A stretch of DNA of 64,000 nt from Coriobacteriia bacterium. GTDB taxonomy: Bacteria > Actinomycetota > Coriobacteriia > Anaerosomatales > PHET01. Below are positions 1 through 17,450 of this stretch, piece by piece. Numbering within the stretch: position 1 is the first letter of the stretch; each line of letters begins with the position of its first letter. Location: the NCBI GenBank assembly GCA_034370385.1, contig JAXMKZ010000051.1, positions 62,001-126,000 on the forward strand. The letters run 5' to 3'. The position numbers and the translations under genes are program-made. Under the pieces are notes generated by a model. The model saw only the letters and a list, made by a program, of their open reading frames with translations. It ran no database searches and was not told the origin of the DNA.

Positions 1-159
1 GAGGGAATGAACGTCAAGGTGACGTCTGGCCCCTTCGCCGAGTTCGATGGAACCATCGCCGAGGTCAATCTCGATCGCTCCACCCTCAAGGTCATGGTCA
101 CGATCTTCGGGCGCGAGACGCCCGTGGAGCTCGAGTTCGGGCAGGTCGCCCGGCACTGA
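1..159 (+). CDS. nusG: Transcription termination/antitermination protein NusG (C-terminal fragment)
   Basis: Only the last 52 codons are in the window; the gene is cut by the left edge. The visible part ([15 protein letters not shown] onward, ending in GQVARH) is the KOW domain of NusG: a 'V-TSGPFA-F-G' strand, then '[22 protein letters not shown]'. NusG binds RNA polymerase and, through this KOW domain, links it to Rho or ribosomal protein S10. Its position directly before rplK matches the widespread secE-nusG-rplK-rplA order. About 137 nt separate it from rplK. Identification is firm from sequence and position; nothing can be said about the N-terminal NGN domain. Confidence 0.93.
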   Translation, partial: EGMNVKVTSGPFAEFDGTIAEVNLDRSTLKVMVTIFGRETPVELEFGQVARH

Positions 160-296
160 TAGAGGAAACGATCGGTCTTCATACAGCCGTGCCGGGGTGA
201 ACCGGGGCTTCTCACGGCGGACCGTGACGATACGAGGAACGAAACGGACCAGCGGCCCGAAAGCCGCGTGAGACGACAGGGATGTGTCAGCCAAAG

Positions 297-722
297 ATGG
301 CCAAGAAGGTTGCAGGCTACATCAAGCTCCAGATCCCGGGCGGTCAGGCAAACCCGGCACCTCCGGTTGGCCCTGCGCTCGGTCAGCATCAGGTCAACAT
401 CATGCAGTTCTGCCAAGCGTTCAACGCGGACACGCAGGACCGTCAGGGCATCGTGTTGCCCGTTGAGATCACGGTCTACGAGGACCGTAGCATCACGTAC
501 ATCATCAAGAAGCCGCCCGCGGCGGTTCTGTTGAAGATGGCTGCGGGCATCGAGAGCGGCTCGGGTACGCCGAACCGCACCAAAGTGGCTACCATCACAA
601 GCGATCAGCTCCGCGAGATCGCTGAGACCAAGATGGACGACCTGAACGCGAACGATGTCGAGGCGGCCATGAAGGTCATCGCCGGCACCGCTCGCTCGAT
701 GGGCATCGAGATCGCCGGCTAG
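297..722 (+). CDS. rplK: 50S ribosomal protein L11
   Basis: L11 forms the GTPase-associated stalk base with 23S rRNA and L10/L12. The protein runs [20 protein letters not shown] with the invariant '[20 protein letters not shown]' block, and the C-terminal rRNA-binding domain has the conserved '[17 protein letters not shown]' end. An in-frame ATG at 282 would add five residues (MCQPK). I chose 297 because it gives 141 aa, the family's normal length, and begins with the canonical MAKK. The Shine-Dalgarno signal here is weak (AGGG at 278-281), so the start is a judgement. It is followed by rplA as one transcription unit. L1 autoregulates this leader in other bacteria, but I cannot identify its site here. 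Confidence 0.96.
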   Translation: MAKKVAGYIKLQIPGGQANPAPPVGPALGQHQVNIMQFCQAFNADTQDRQGIVLPVEITVYEDRSITYIIKKPPAAVLLKMAAGIESGSGTPNRTKVATITSDQLREIAETKMDDLNANDVEAAMKVIAGTARSMGIEIAG

Positions 723-815
723 CCTCGGCAAGCTCGATATGAAGGTGCGACCACGATGGTCGTGCCGTGGGAGGGCAACCGCGAGTTGCCCGCTACGACC
801 ACAGGAGGTCAGGTA

Positions 816-1523
816 ATGGCTAAGGCAGGAAAGAAGTATCGCGATTCGATCGCACGGATCGAGAAGCACCGCATCTATACGCCGCTCGAGGCCATGCGCC
901 TTGTCAAGGAGAGCGCGAAAGCCAACTTCGACGAGAGCGTGGAAGTCCATTTCCGTCTCGGTGTCGATACGCGGCAGGCCGATCAGCAGGTCCGTGGCAG
1001 CATCTCTTTGCCGCACGGTACCGGCAAGGATGTCAGGGTTGCCGTGTTCGCCGAAGGCGACAAAGCCCGTGAGGCTGAGGCCGCCGGCGCCGACATCGTC
1101 GGCAGCGACGACCTCGTGGCCAAGATCGAGGGCGGCTTTTTCGATTTCGATGCCGCCGTGGCCACGCCGGACATGATGGGCAAGGTCGGTAAGCTGGGTA
1201 AGGCGCTTGGCCCCCGGGGTCTCATGCCCAACCCGAAGCTTGGCACCGTTACCATGAACGTCGGTCAGATAATCGGCGAGCTCAAGGCGGGGCGTGTCGA
1301 GTATCGCGCTGACAAGTTCGGCATCGCGCACGTGCCGGTGGGCAAGGCCTCCTTCGACGAGGCGAAGCTTGTCGAGAACTACGGCGCACTGCTCGAGGAG
1401 TTGGTGCGCGTGAAGCCTTCCTCGTCGAAGGGCAAGTACCTCAAGTCGATCACCGTAGCCTCCACGATGGGGCCCGGCGTGAAGGTCGACGGCACCATCC
1501 AGCGCAACCTGCTCGAGGGCTAG
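816..1523 (+). CDS. rplA: 50S ribosomal protein L1
   Basis: L1 builds the mobile stalk at the ribosomal E site and represses the rplK-rplA mRNA in well-studied bacteria. The sequence shows the family signature blocks '[20 protein letters not shown]', 'GTVTMNVGQ' and '[19 protein letters not shown]', and a C-terminal '[10 protein letters not shown]'. The start at 816 follows a clear AGGAGG (803-808) and gives 235 aa, normal for bacteria. An upstream in-frame ATG at 756 would add 20 non-conserved residues and lacks a ribosome binding site. It lies 93 nt downstream of rplK and probably shares its transcript. Confidence 0.97.
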   Translation: MAKAGKKYRDSIARIEKHRIYTPLEAMRLVKESAKANFDESVEVHFRLGVDTRQADQQVRGSISLPHGTGKDVRVAVFAEGDKAREAEAAGADIVGSDDLVAKIEGGFFDFDAAVATPDMMGKVGKLGKALGPRGLMPNPKLGTVTMNVGQIIGELKAGRVEYRADKFGIAHVPVGKASFDEAKLVENYGALLEELVRVKPSSSKGKYLKSITVASTMGPGVKVDGTIQRNLLEG

Positions 1524-1547
1524 ACGCCCCTGAGCGTGTGCGGTCGC

Positions 1548-1576
1548 TTGACAGCGGCAGGCGAGCACGCCAAAAT
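1548..1576 (+). promoter_or_regulatory. Probable sigma-70-type promoter of rplJ-rplL
   Basis: A perfect -35 box TTGACA (1548-1553) is followed after 17 nt by CAAAAT (1571-1576) as -10. Transcription starting near 1583 would give a leader of about 280 nt before rplJ. Just upstream, at 1524-1538, is the element ACGCCC-N4-GCGTG, which is also present at the rpsL and rplM promoters. Confidence 0.7.
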
Positions 1577-1864
1577 GGCGCCTCGCGTTGAGAATCGAAG
1601 AGCGTTTCCATCCCGCTGCCGAAGACAGCCGGTGCCCGAAGAATCATCGTTCGGGCTCAAAGGGGTATTCGACCCCGCCTGCCGAGGTGGTCGCACACGA
1701 GCATGATGTAGCTATCGCTCGCGGCCTCCGATGCCTTCACGGCTCGGGGGCCGCGTTTTGTTTTCGGCTCGACATGCCGAAAACAGCGCGGCCCGACCGA
1801 AAGAGCGCCCGCAACCGCGGCGCTTGTCGGCCGGGTGTCGCGCTCATGGAAGGGAGGTGTGTGT
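1577..1864 (+). ncRNA. Structured mRNA leader of rplJ-rplL (probable L10 leader)
   Basis: This non-coding stretch between the promoter and rplJ holds at least three hairpins. The first has a 7-bp stem GCCCGAA/TTCGGGC (1634-1656). The second is a small GGGGT/ACCCC hairpin (1662-1676). The third is long: GGGCCGCG (1748-1755) pairs with CGCGGCCC (1787-1794), and inside it GTTTTCGGC (1760-1768) pairs with GCCGAAAAC (1776-1784) around a 7-nt loop. In many bacteria the L10-L12 complex binds such a leader and represses translation or elongation. Position and structure fit; I could not run a covariance model, so the family assignment is inference. Confidence 0.55.
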
Positions 1865-2383
1865 ATGCCCACTGCAAACAAGGAAGCTCGCGTCGTCGAG
1901 ATCAAGGATCGCTTCGACAGCGCAGAGGCGGTCATCCTGATCGACTACCGCGGTCTTTCTGTACAGGAACTCGAGGACCTGCGTCGCAAGACCAGGGCCG
2001 CCGGCGGCGAGATCAAGGTCTACAAGAACTCGCTCACCGAGATCGCCATCCGTGAGCTGGCTCTGCCGAACATGGACGAGTACCTCGACGGACCGACGGC
2101 ATTCGTGTTCATCGGCGCTGATCCGGTTGCGCCCGCCAAGGCGCTGAGCGTGTTCGCGAAGGCGCATCAGGCTCTCGAGCTCAAGGGAGGTCTGGTCGCT
2201 GGTCGGGTCGTCAGCGCCGCTGACGTCAAGGCGATTGCGCTGCTCCCGTCCCGCGAAGAGCTCATCGCCAAGCTTCTGGGTACGATGCAGAACCCGGTCC
2301 GCGGCACCGTCACGGTGCTTTCCGGACCAGCACGGGCGTTTGCGACCGTCTTGGACGCCATCGCCAAGCAGAAGGCCGCCTGA
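1865..2383 (+). CDS. rplJ: 50S ribosomal protein L10
   Basis: L10 anchors the L7/L12 dimers to L11 and 23S rRNA and is the usual autoregulator of this operon. The protein starts MPTANKEARVVEIKDRF and has the typical 'AVILIDYRGLSVQELEDLRR', 'VYKNSLTEIAIRE' and 'DGPTAFVFIGADPV' segments; the alanine/lysine-rich C-terminal helix that binds L12 ends '...AKQKAA'. The start at 1865 follows GGGAGG (1851-1856) and gives 172 aa. An upstream ATG at 1835 would place codons across the Shine-Dalgarno and is rejected. rplL follows after 72 nt. Confidence 0.96.
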   Translation: MPTANKEARVVEIKDRFDSAEAVILIDYRGLSVQELEDLRRKTRAAGGEIKVYKNSLTEIAIRELALPNMDEYLDGPTAFVFIGADPVAPAKALSVFAKAHQALELKGGLVAGRVVSAADVKAIALLPSREELIAKLLGTMQNPVRGTVTVLSGPARAFATVLDAIAKQKAA

Positions 2384-2455
2384 CGAACGGGCGCCTGGTA
2401 ACCCTGGTGGCGCAGCATCGTGCGAGCGCCGCGTGAAACGAAGAAGGAGTATGAA

Positions 2456-2839
2456 ATGGCTGTAAGCAAGGATGAGATCATCGAAGCTCTGAAGGAGATG
2501 CCCGCTCTCGAACTGTCCGAGCTCGTGAAGGAGCTTGAGGAGATCTTCGGCGTGTCCGCCGCCGCTCCCGTCATGATGGGTGGCGCGATGCCCGCCGCCG
2601 GTGGCGAGGCCGCTGTCGAGGAAGAGAAGGACTCGTTCGACGTGGTCCTCGAGGGCTTCGGAGACAACAAGATCGCCGTCATCAAGGTCGTGCGTGAGCT
2701 CACCAGCCTGGGCCTGAAGGAGGCCAAGGACCTCGTCGAGGGTGCGCCGAAGGCCGTGGTCGAGGGTGCTGCGAAGGATAAGGCCGAAGAGGCCAAGACC
2801 AAGCTCGAGGATGCCGGCGCAGCCGTCAGCCTCAAGTAA
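2456..2839 (+). CDS. rplL: 50S ribosomal protein L7/L12
   Basis: This is the acidic multi-copy stalk protein that recruits translational GTPases. The N-terminal dimerisation helix ([20 protein letters not shown]) is followed by the flexible Ala/Gly/Met hinge (around residues 35-55) and the globular C-terminal domain with the EF-G/EF-Tu binding '[20 protein letters not shown]' helix and '[10 protein letters not shown]'. It is 127 aa, normal length. The start at 2456 follows AAGGAG (2444-2449); an upstream in-frame ATG at 2420 is ignored because it overlaps that site. It ends the operon before a double hairpin. Confidence 0.97.
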   Translation: MAVSKDEIIEALKEMPALELSELVKELEEIFGVSAAAPVMMGGAMPAAGGEAAVEEEKDSFDVVLEGFGDNKIAVIKVVRELTSLGLKEAKDLVEGAPKAVVEGAAKDKAEEAKTKLEDAGAAVSLK

Positions 2840-2855
2840 TCGTGCTGAACGGTCG

Positions 2856-2925
2856 GACCGCGCAGCCATTGCGCGGTCGGCCGAGAACGGACGGCCGGGA
2901 CCCTGTGACGGGTCCCGGCCTTCCG
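2856..2925 (+). terminator. Tandem hairpins between rplL and rpoB
   Basis: Two perfect stem-loops follow rplL. The first is GACCGCGCA (2856-2864) with TGCGCGGTC (2870-2878), loop 5 nt. The second is GGCCGGGACCC (2893-2903) with GGGTCCCGGCC (2910-2920), loop 6 nt, then TTCCG. The U-tract is weak, so this may be a partial terminator that lowers rpoBC expression relative to rplJL, as an attenuator does there in E. coli. Confidence 0.65.
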
Positions 2926-2962
2926 CGTCTAGTCGATTGTGGGTCCACCAAAGCGAAAGTTC

Positions 2963-3010
2963 TTGACGCGAAGCCCGGCATTGACTAGCCTACTATTTTG
3001 CGACTATTGT
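2963..3010 (+). promoter_or_regulatory. Probable promoter region of rpoB-rpoC
   Basis: TTGACG (2963-2968) with TAGCCT (2986-2991) at 17 nt spacing is one candidate. A second, TTGACT (2981-2986) with TATTGT (3005-3010) at 18 nt, overlaps it. Both lie between the rplL terminator-like hairpins and the rpoB ribosome binding site. I cannot tell which is used. Confidence 0.5.
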
Positions 3011-3044
3011 CGGTAGCTTCATCCCTTGAAGGAGGAATCGCCTG

Positions 3045-6557
<3,513 letters not shown>

Positions 6558-6558
6558 G

Positions 6559-10848
<4,290 letters not shown>

Positions 10849-10871
10849 CCCGTTTGACTCTCTGTGTGAAC

Positions 10872-10908
10872 GCGGCGTCCGGGCTCTCTTGTCCGGACGC
10901 CGCTTCAT
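10872..10908 (+). terminator. Terminator after rpoC
   Basis: A perfect 11-bp stem, GCGGCGTCCGG (10872-10882) with CCGGACGCCGC (10893-10903), has a 10-nt loop and is followed by TTC. It separates rpoC from the rpsL promoter. The U-run is short, as is common in GC-rich genomes. Confidence 0.75.
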
Positions 10909-10936
10909 GCGAGGGTGACAGGGAGAGGGCCGGGTA

Positions 10937-10987
10937 GATACGCCCGGGTGCGTGGCGTTTGACACCGCCCTCAACGCTTGTTAGAGT
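10937..10987 (+). promoter_or_regulatory. rpsL-rpsG-fusA promoter with upstream ACGCCC-N4-GCGTG element
   Basis: The -35 box TTGACA (10959-10964) and -10 box TAGAGT (10982-10987) are spaced 17 nt apart. Four bases upstream of the -35 lies GATACGCCCGGGTGCGTG (10937-10954), containing the dyad ACGC-N6-GCGT. Seventeen of these 18 bases recur upstream of the rplM promoter, and the ACGCCC-N4-GCGTG core recurs at the rplJ promoter. The promoter call is firm; the regulator that would read the element is unknown. Confidence 0.85.
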
Positions 10988-11069
10988 TCCTCTTTGCGAC
11001 TTCATGCTCGGGGCCGTGCGAATAGCATGCACCCGGGCAGGTTAGTGAAACGAACCGAAGGAGAGTGCG

Positions 11070-11441
<372 letters not shown>

Positions 11442-11457
11442 CAGCGACGTAGTAGTC

Positions 11458-11483
11458 CGACCCGCGCGACACGTCGCGGGTCG
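11458..11483 (+). other. Intercistronic hairpin between rpsL and rpsG
   Basis: A perfect 9-bp inverted repeat, CGACCCGCG (11458-11466) and CGCGGGTCG (11475-11483), has an 8-nt loop. It sits in the 66-nt gap before rpsG. In E. coli S7 represses its own operon by binding the rpsL-rpsG junction, so a similar role is possible here but not shown. It lacks a U-tract and is unlikely to be a terminator. Confidence 0.5.
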
Positions 11484-11507
11484 ACCGTTTCGGAGGGACG
11501 AGGTCTA

Positions 11508-11978
11508 ATGCCCAGGCGCGCAGCAGCAGTCCGGCGTGAAGTCATGGCGGACGCCGTATACAACAACCGTCTCGTCACGCAGCTCATCAACAAGGTGCTG
11601 CTTGACGGCAAGAAGTCGACCGCCGAGCGCATCGTGTACGGCGCGTTCGACATGATCGAGCAGCGCACAAGCACCGATCCGCTGTCGGTCTTCAAGAAGG
11701 CGATGGACAACGTGCGCCCTGCGCTCGAAGTCCGTCCGAAGCGTGTCGGTGGCGCGACCTACCAGGTACCGGTCGAGGTCAACGCCCGCCGCTCCACTAC
11801 GCTTGCGATCCGCTGGATCGTCGGGTTCTCGCGCAAGCGTCGCGAGAAGACGATGACCGAGCGCCTTGCCGGCGAGATCATGGATGCCGCAAACGGAACC
11901 GGTTCCGCGGTCAAGAAGCGCGAGGACCTGTACAAGATGGCAGAATCGAACCGCGCGTTCTCGCACTACCGCTGGTAG
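11508..11978 (+). CDS. rpsG: 30S ribosomal protein S7
   Basis: S7 nucleates assembly of the 30S head and contacts the E-site tRNA. It is 156 aa, the standard length, beginning [20 protein letters not shown] with the conserved '[20 protein letters not shown]', '[20 protein letters not shown]' and '[20 protein letters not shown]' blocks. The start at 11508 follows GGAGGGACGAGG. It lies between rpsL and fusA in the usual str order. Confidence 0.97.
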   Translation: MPRRAAAVRREVMADAVYNNRLVTQLINKVLLDGKKSTAERIVYGAFDMIEQRTSTDPLSVFKKAMDNVRPALEVRPKRVGGATYQVPVEVNARRSTTLAIRWIVGFSRKRREKTMTERLAGEIMDAANGTGSAVKKREDLYKMAESNRAFSHYRW

Positions 11979-12022
11979 TCGAGCCGCTCCGCTGACGAGA
12001 GACGACAGAGGTCACCACTTCC

Positions 12023-14113
12023 ATGGCCCAGAAGACGTATTCGCTCGAGATGACTCGCAATATCGGCATCATGGCTCACATCGATGCCGGTAAGACGACG
12101 ACGACCGAGCGCATCCTGTTCTACACAGGTAAGACACACAAGATCGGTGAAGTGCACGACGGTGCTGCAACCATGGACTGGATGGTCCAGGAGCAGGAGC
12201 GCGGCATCACGATCACGTCCGCCGCGACCACGTCGTTCTGGAAGGACTGTCGTATCCAGATTATCGACACGCCCGGGCACGTGGACTTCACGGTCGAGGT
12301 AGAGCGTTCGCTCCGCGTCCTCGACGGCGCGTGCGCGGTGTTCTGTGCCGTGGGTGGCGTCGAGCCACAGTCTGAGACGGTGTGGCGCCAGGCGGACACG
12401 TACGGTGTTCCCCGCATGGCCTACATCAACAAGATGGACCGCTCGGGCGCGGACTTCTACAACGTCCTCCAGATGATGCGCGACCGACTCGGTGCGCGTC
12501 CGGTGCCGATCCAGCTTCCCATCGGGGCCGAGACCGAGTTCATCGGGCTTGTCGACCTCATGGAGATGAACGCCGTCTTCTTCAACGAGGATGACAACGG
12601 CATCAACCCCACGACCGGGGAGATTCCGGCCGAGCTCAAGGACGATGCAGAGATGTATCGCCATGACATGATCGAGGCTGCGGCCGAGCACGACGACGAC
12701 CTCATGATGAAGTTCCTCGAGGATGAGGACATCACGGTCGACGAGATCAAGGCCGCCATGCGCAAGGCGTGCATCGCCAACGCGATCACCCCCGTGGTGT
12801 GTGGCGCCTCCTTCAAGAACAAGGGCGTTCAGCCGCTCCTCGACGCCGTCATCGACTTTCTGCCCTCGCCGCTCGATATCGCGGCGATCAAGGGCATCGA
12901 CTTGAAGACCGATGAGGAGGTCGAGCGTCCGGCGGATGCCAAGGCCCCGTTCGCGGCCCTCGCCTTCAAGGTCATGACCGATCCGTTCGTCGGCAAGTTG
13001 ACCTACTTCCGTGTGTACTCCGGCAGCCTCAGCTCCGGGTCCTATGTCTTGAACTCCACCAAGGGCAACAAGGAGCGCATCGGTCGTCTGCTTCAGATGC
13101 ACGCCAATCACCGCGAGGATATCGACGTCGCGTCTGCTGGCGATATCGTCGCTGCGGTGGGCCTGAAGAACACCACGACCGGTGACACGCTGTGTGCCGA
13201 GGATGCCCCCGTGCTGCTCGAGTCCATGGTGTTCCCGGACCCGGTCATCGACATCGCCATCGAGCCCAAGACCAAGGCTGAGCAGGACAAGCTCGGTCAG
13301 GGACTTGCCAAGCTCGCCGAAGAGGATCCGACGTTCCGTGTCCGCACGGACTCAGAGACCGGCCAGACCATCATCGCCGGTATGGGCGAGCTGCACCTCG
13401 AAGTGATCGTCGACCGCCTCCTTCGCGAGTTCAAGGTCGAGGCGAACGTCGGCAAGCCGCAGGTCGCCTACCGCGAGACCGCGGGCAAGCGGGCTGATCG
13501 TGTCGACATGAAGTTCTCTCGCCAGACCGGCGGCCGCGGCCAGTACGGGCACGTCGTCATCAACGTTGTGCCGCAGAAGCCGGGCGAGGGCTACGTCTTC
13601 GACTCCAAGATCGTCGGTGGATCGATTCCCAAGGAGTATGTGCCGTCGGTCGACAAGGGCATCCAGGAGGCGCTTGGCTCCGGTGTGCTGGCCGGCTTCC
13701 CGGTCGTCGACGTCAAGGTAGAGCTTATCGACGGCTCGTACCACGAGGTTGACTCCTCGGAGATGGCATTCAAGATCGCGGGCTCTATGGCGATCAAGGA
13801 GGGCCTGCGCAAGGCCGGCCCCATCCTTCTCGAGCCGATGATGGCCGTCGAGGTCAATACGCCCGAGGATTTCATGGGCGATGTCATCGGTGACCTGAAC
13901 CGTCGCCGCGGCCACATCGACAAGATGGAGCCGCGCGGCAACGCGCACGTCGTCACCGCGAAGGTGCCGCTGTCCGAGATGTTCGGCTACGCGACCGACC
14001 TGCGGTCCAAGACCCAGGGTCGCGCAGCTTACACGATGCAGTTCAAGGCCTACGAGCAGGTTCCGAAGTCCGTGGCCGAAGAGATCGTCAGCAAGGTCGG
14101 CGGCAACGCCTAA
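12023..14113 (+). CDS. fusA: Elongation factor G
   Basis: EF-G is the translocation GTPase; it also acts in ribosome recycling. It has 696 aa. GTP-binding motifs are visible in the first 150 residues: the P-loop [13 protein letters not shown], the switch-I region '[20 protein letters not shown]', the DTPGHVDF box and NKMD. Domain IV carries '[11 protein letters not shown]', and the C-terminal domain has '[20 protein letters not shown]'. It lies 44 nt downstream of rpsG. In most bacteria tuf follows in this operon; here the next gene is rpsJ. Confidence 0.98.
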   Translation: MAQKTYSLEMTRNIGIMAHIDAGKTTTTERILFYTGKTHKIGEVHDGAATMDWMVQEQERGITITSAATTSFWKDCRIQIIDTPGHVDFTVEVERSLRVLDGACAVFCAVGGVEPQSETVWRQADTYGVPRMAYINKMDRSGADFYNVLQMMRDRLGARPVPIQLPIGAETEFIGLVDLMEMNAVFFNEDDNGINPTTGEIPAELKDDAEMYRHDMIEAAAEHDDDLMMKFLEDEDITVDEIKAAMRKACIANAITPVVCGASFKNKGVQPLLDAVIDFLPSPLDIAAIKGIDLKTDEEVERPADAKAPFAALAFKVMTDPFVGKLTYFRVYSGSLSSGSYVLNSTKGNKERIGRLLQMHANHREDIDVASAGDIVAAVGLKNTTTGDTLCAEDAPVLLESMVFPDPVIDIAIEPKTKAEQDKLGQGLAKLAEEDPTFRVRTDSETGQTIIAGMGELHLEVIVDRLLREFKVEANVGKPQVAYRETAGKRADRVDMKFSRQTGGRGQYGHVVINVVPQKPGEGYVFDSKIVGGSIPKEYVPSVDKGIQEALGSGVLAGFPVVDVKVELIDGSYHEVDSSEMAFKIAGSMAIKEGLRKAGPILLEPMMAVEVNTPEDFMGDVIGDLNRRRGHIDKMEPRGNAHVVTAKVPLSEMFGYATDLRSKTQGRAAYTMQFKAYEQVPKSVAEEIVSKVGGNA

Positions 14114-14182
14114 CCGAGGAAGATTCAAGCCGGCCTGTGAGCTCGGTAGTACCGGGCGCCGGATCGACGGAGGGTGAAAGAG

Positions 14183-14491
14183 TTGGCGAACCAGAAGATC
14201 AGGATCCGCCTCAAGGGCTACGACCATGAGATCGTCGATCAGTCGACGAAGCTCATCGTCGAGACCGCCCAGAAGAACGGCGCAAAGGTGTCGGGTCCCA
14301 TCCCGCTGCCTACCGAGCGCAATCTGTACTGTGTGATCCGCTCGCCGCACGTGAACAAGGACAGCCGCGAGCAGTTCGAGATGAAGACCCACAAGCGGCT
14401 TATCGACATCCTCGAGCCGAACCCGAAGGTGGTCGACTCGCTGATGCGCCTCGATCTTCCGGCGGGCGTCGACATCGAGATCAAGCTCTAG
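14183..14491 (+). CDS. rpsJ: 30S ribosomal protein S10 (NusE)
   Basis: S10 is a 30S head protein and, as NusE, partners NusB/NusG in antitermination. The sequence [20 protein letters not shown] and the C-terminal '[16 protein letters not shown]' are diagnostic. I place the start at TTG 14183 behind GGAGGG (14169-14174), which gives 102 aa, the family's usual size. An in-frame GTG at 14174 overlaps that Shine-Dalgarno and would add three residues. It opens the S10 ribosomal protein cluster and lies only 69 nt after fusA, with no clear promoter or terminator between. Confidence 0.95.
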   Translation: MANQKIRIRLKGYDHEIVDQSTKLIVETAQKNGAKVSGPIPLPTERNLYCVIRSPHVNKDSREQFEMKTHKRLIDILEPNPKVVDSLMRLDLPAGVDIEIKL

Positions 14492-14610
14492 TCTGGTATC
14501 ATCGCCGCTTCGTGCATGCGCAGGGAGCGGTGTGGAGTCGCGGTCCGCTGGGGACGGTGTCACGAGGGCACCGATAAGTCCCATGACCGCACGGAAGTAA
14601 GGATGGACGT

Positions 14611-15231
14611 ATGGTCACCACGATCCTTGGCAGGAAGCTGGGGATGACGCAGGTATGGAGCGAGGATGACAGGCTCCTGCCCGTAACCGTCATCGAGGCA
14701 GGTCCCTGCGTGATCACTCAGATCAAGACCGACAAGGCCGACGGCTACAACGCGGTCCAGATCGGCTTTGGCGACATCGCCGAGCGTAAGGTGAACAAGC
14801 CGATGGCCGGTCACTTCAGCAAGGCCGGCGTTGAGGCGAAACGTCACCTGATGGAGGTTCGCCTCGATGGATCCGAGTCGGTCAAGCTCGGAGATGCCAT
14901 CACCGTAGAGTCCCTCGCCGATGCGAAGTCCGTGCACGTAAGCGGCGTGAGCAAGGGCAAGGGTTTCGCCGGTGTCATGAAGCGCCACAACTTCAAGGGC
15001 GGCCCTGGTGGCCACGGTTCGCACTCGCACCGTATCCCGGGCTCCGTGGGCCAGTGCGCTACCCCGTCTCGGGTGTTCCGAGGCAAGAAGATGCCGGGAC
15101 ACATGGGCTCGGAGACCGTGACCGTTCGCAATCTGGACGTCGTGCGCATCGACGCGGAGCAGAACCTGCTTCTCGTCAAGGGCGCCGTCCCCGGCGCAAA
15201 GGGTGCGCTGCTGACCATCCGTATGGCGTAA
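14611..15231 (+). CDS. rplC: 50S ribosomal protein L3
   Basis: L3 is an early-assembly 50S protein reaching the peptidyl-transferase centre. It is 206 aa, starting MVTTILGRKLGMTQVW. The central loop 'GVSKGKGFAGVMKRHNFKGG', followed by 'PGGHGSHSHRIPGSVGQ' and 'RVFRGKKMPGHMG', is the family signature. It is preceded by 119 nt that contain no recognisable gene; that gap may carry leader structure for the S10 operon, but I could not define one. Confidence 0.97.
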   Translation: MVTTILGRKLGMTQVWSEDDRLLPVTVIEAGPCVITQIKTDKADGYNAVQIGFGDIAERKVNKPMAGHFSKAGVEAKRHLMEVRLDGSESVKLGDAITVESLADAKSVHVSGVSKGKGFAGVMKRHNFKGGPGGHGSHSHRIPGSVGQCATPSRVFRGKKMPGHMGSETVTVRNLDVVRIDAEQNLLLVKGAVPGAKGALLTIRMA

Positions 15232-15269
15232 GCGCGCCCTACCGTAAGACACGAGGAGAGTAAAGAGAC

Positions 15270-15893
15270 ATGGCTAGCATCGAGATCAAGGACGCCAAGG
15301 GCGGCAAGGTCGGTACCGCCGATCTAACCGACGGCGTCTTCGGCATCGAGCCGAACACATTCGTGGTTCACCAGGTCGTGCGCAGCCAGATGGCCGCGCG
15401 CAGGTCCGGCACGCACGACACCAAGACCCGCGGCCTGGTTCGCGGCGGCGGCAGGAAGCCGTGGCGGCAGAAAGGCACCGGTCGGGCTCGGCAGGGTACG
15501 ATTCGGGCCCCCCAGTGGGCAGGCGGCGGCGTGGTCTTCGGACCGCATCCGCGCAGCTACGCGTTCAAGGTTCCGAACAAGGTCGTGAAGCTGGCGATGC
15601 GCTCGGCGCTCTCAGCCAAGCTGGCCGATGAGGTCATCTACGTCGTCGACGGTTTCGACTTCGCGGTCCCTTCAACGAAGAGTGCCGTCCAGGTGCTCGC
15701 CGCTCTGGGTATCACCGGTCGCGTCACCGTCATCGTGGCCAACGATGACATCAACGCGCTGCTGTCGTTCCGCAATATCCCCAAGGCCCGTGTGCTCACG
15801 GCGTCGGAGGCTAACACCTACGACCTCGTCGACAACACCGCGGTGCTCTTTACCCAGCCGGCCCTGACCTGGCTCGAGGGGGTGCTGTCCTAA
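15270..15893 (+). CDS. rplD: 50S ribosomal protein L4
   Basis: L4 lines the nascent-peptide exit tunnel and, in E. coli, regulates the S10 operon. It is 207 aa with the basic extended loop '[20 protein letters not shown]' followed by '[19 protein letters not shown]', and the C-terminal fold '[19 protein letters not shown]'. GAGGAG (15252-15257) lies just upstream of the ATG. The stop overlaps the rplW start by one base (TAATG), so the pair is translationally coupled. Confidence 0.97.
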   Translation: MASIEIKDAKGGKVGTADLTDGVFGIEPNTFVVHQVVRSQMAARRSGTHDTKTRGLVRGGGRKPWRQKGTGRARQGTIRAPQWAGGGVVFGPHPRSYAFKVPNKVVKLAMRSALSAKLADEVIYVVDGFDFAVPSTKSAVQVLAALGITGRVTVIVANDDINALLSFRNIPKARVLTASEANTYDLVDNTAVLFTQPALTWLEGVLS

Positions 15894-16180
15894 TGTATGA
15901 TCCTCGCGATGTCATCCTGCGCCCGATCATCTCGGAGAAGTCCTACGATCTGATCGAGCAGAATCGGTACACTTTCGAAGTGGCCAAGTCGGCAAACAAG
16001 ACCCAGATCGCTCAGGCGGTCTCGGATGTCTTCAAGGTGACTGTCACCAACGTGAACACCATGAATGTCACGGGTAAGCCGCGTCGTCTTCGCCTTGCGA
16101 AAGGCAAGACCCGCGATTGGAAGAAGGCCGTTGTCACCCTCAAGAGCGGTGACACGATAGATATCTTCCCGAGTATGTAG
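15893..16180 (+). CDS. rplW: 50S ribosomal protein L23
   Basis: L23 sits at the tunnel exit and is the docking site for trigger factor and SRP. It is 95 aa, [20 protein letters not shown] at the start and 'RRLRLAKGKTRDWKKAVVTL' near the end, with the conserved 'KSANKTQIAQAVSDVFKVTV' helix. It overlaps rplD by one base. A 139-nt gap separates it from rplB. Confidence 0.96.
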   Translation: MYDPRDVILRPIISEKSYDLIEQNRYTFEVAKSANKTQIAQAVSDVFKVTVTNVNTMNVTGKPRRLRLAKGKTRDWKKAVVTLKSGDTIDIFPSM

Positions 16181-16319
16181 TCAGCCGGCGGGGCGTGTGA
16201 GCCCTGTCGGGTAGGGTGCTTAGTGCGGCGCAAGATGGAGCCGCCCGGCACCGTGGTAGTCCGGAGTCGGAGCGCGTACGTCCCTCGCGCAGGCCGGCAA
16301 TCGGACGGAAGGAGTACGG

Positions 16320-17150
<831 letters not shown>

Positions 17151-17168
17151 CGAGAGGAGTCAAGCCAC

Positions 17169-17447
17169 ATGAGCCGCAGCCTCAAGAAAGGGCCGTTCGT
17201 TCAGCCTCGCCTCCTCGAGCGCATCCACGCGATGAACGAGGTTGGCGAGAAGAAGGTAATCAAGACCTGGTCGCGGTCATCCACTATCTTCCCGGAGATG
17301 GTGGGTCACACGATCGCGGTGCACGACGGCCGCAAGCACGTTCCGGTCTACGTCACCGAGTCGATGGTCGGCCACAAGCTCGGCGAGTTCTCGCCGACGC
17401 GGACCTTCCGTGGCCACAAGGCCTCCGATAAGAAGGGCAAGAGGTAA
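17169..17447 (+). CDS. rpsS: 30S ribosomal protein S19
   Basis: S19 is a 30S head protein that forms bridges to the 50S subunit with S13. It is 92 aa beginning [19 protein letters not shown], with '[20 protein letters not shown]' and '[18 protein letters not shown]', all classic S19 motifs. GAGAGGAG (17152-17159) lies 9 nt before the ATG. It is in the invariant rplB-rpsS-rplV-rpsC order, 3 nt from rplV. Confidence 0.97.
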   Translation: MSRSLKKGPFVQPRLLERIHAMNEVGEKKVIKTWSRSSTIFPEMVGHTIAVHDGRKHVPVYVTESMVGHKLGEFSPTRTFRGHKASDKKGKR

Positions 17448-17450
17448 GCG

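Noticed and set aside
14497-14502. TATCAT box after rpsJ as a promoter for rplC
   Set aside because: No -35 box at an acceptable distance.
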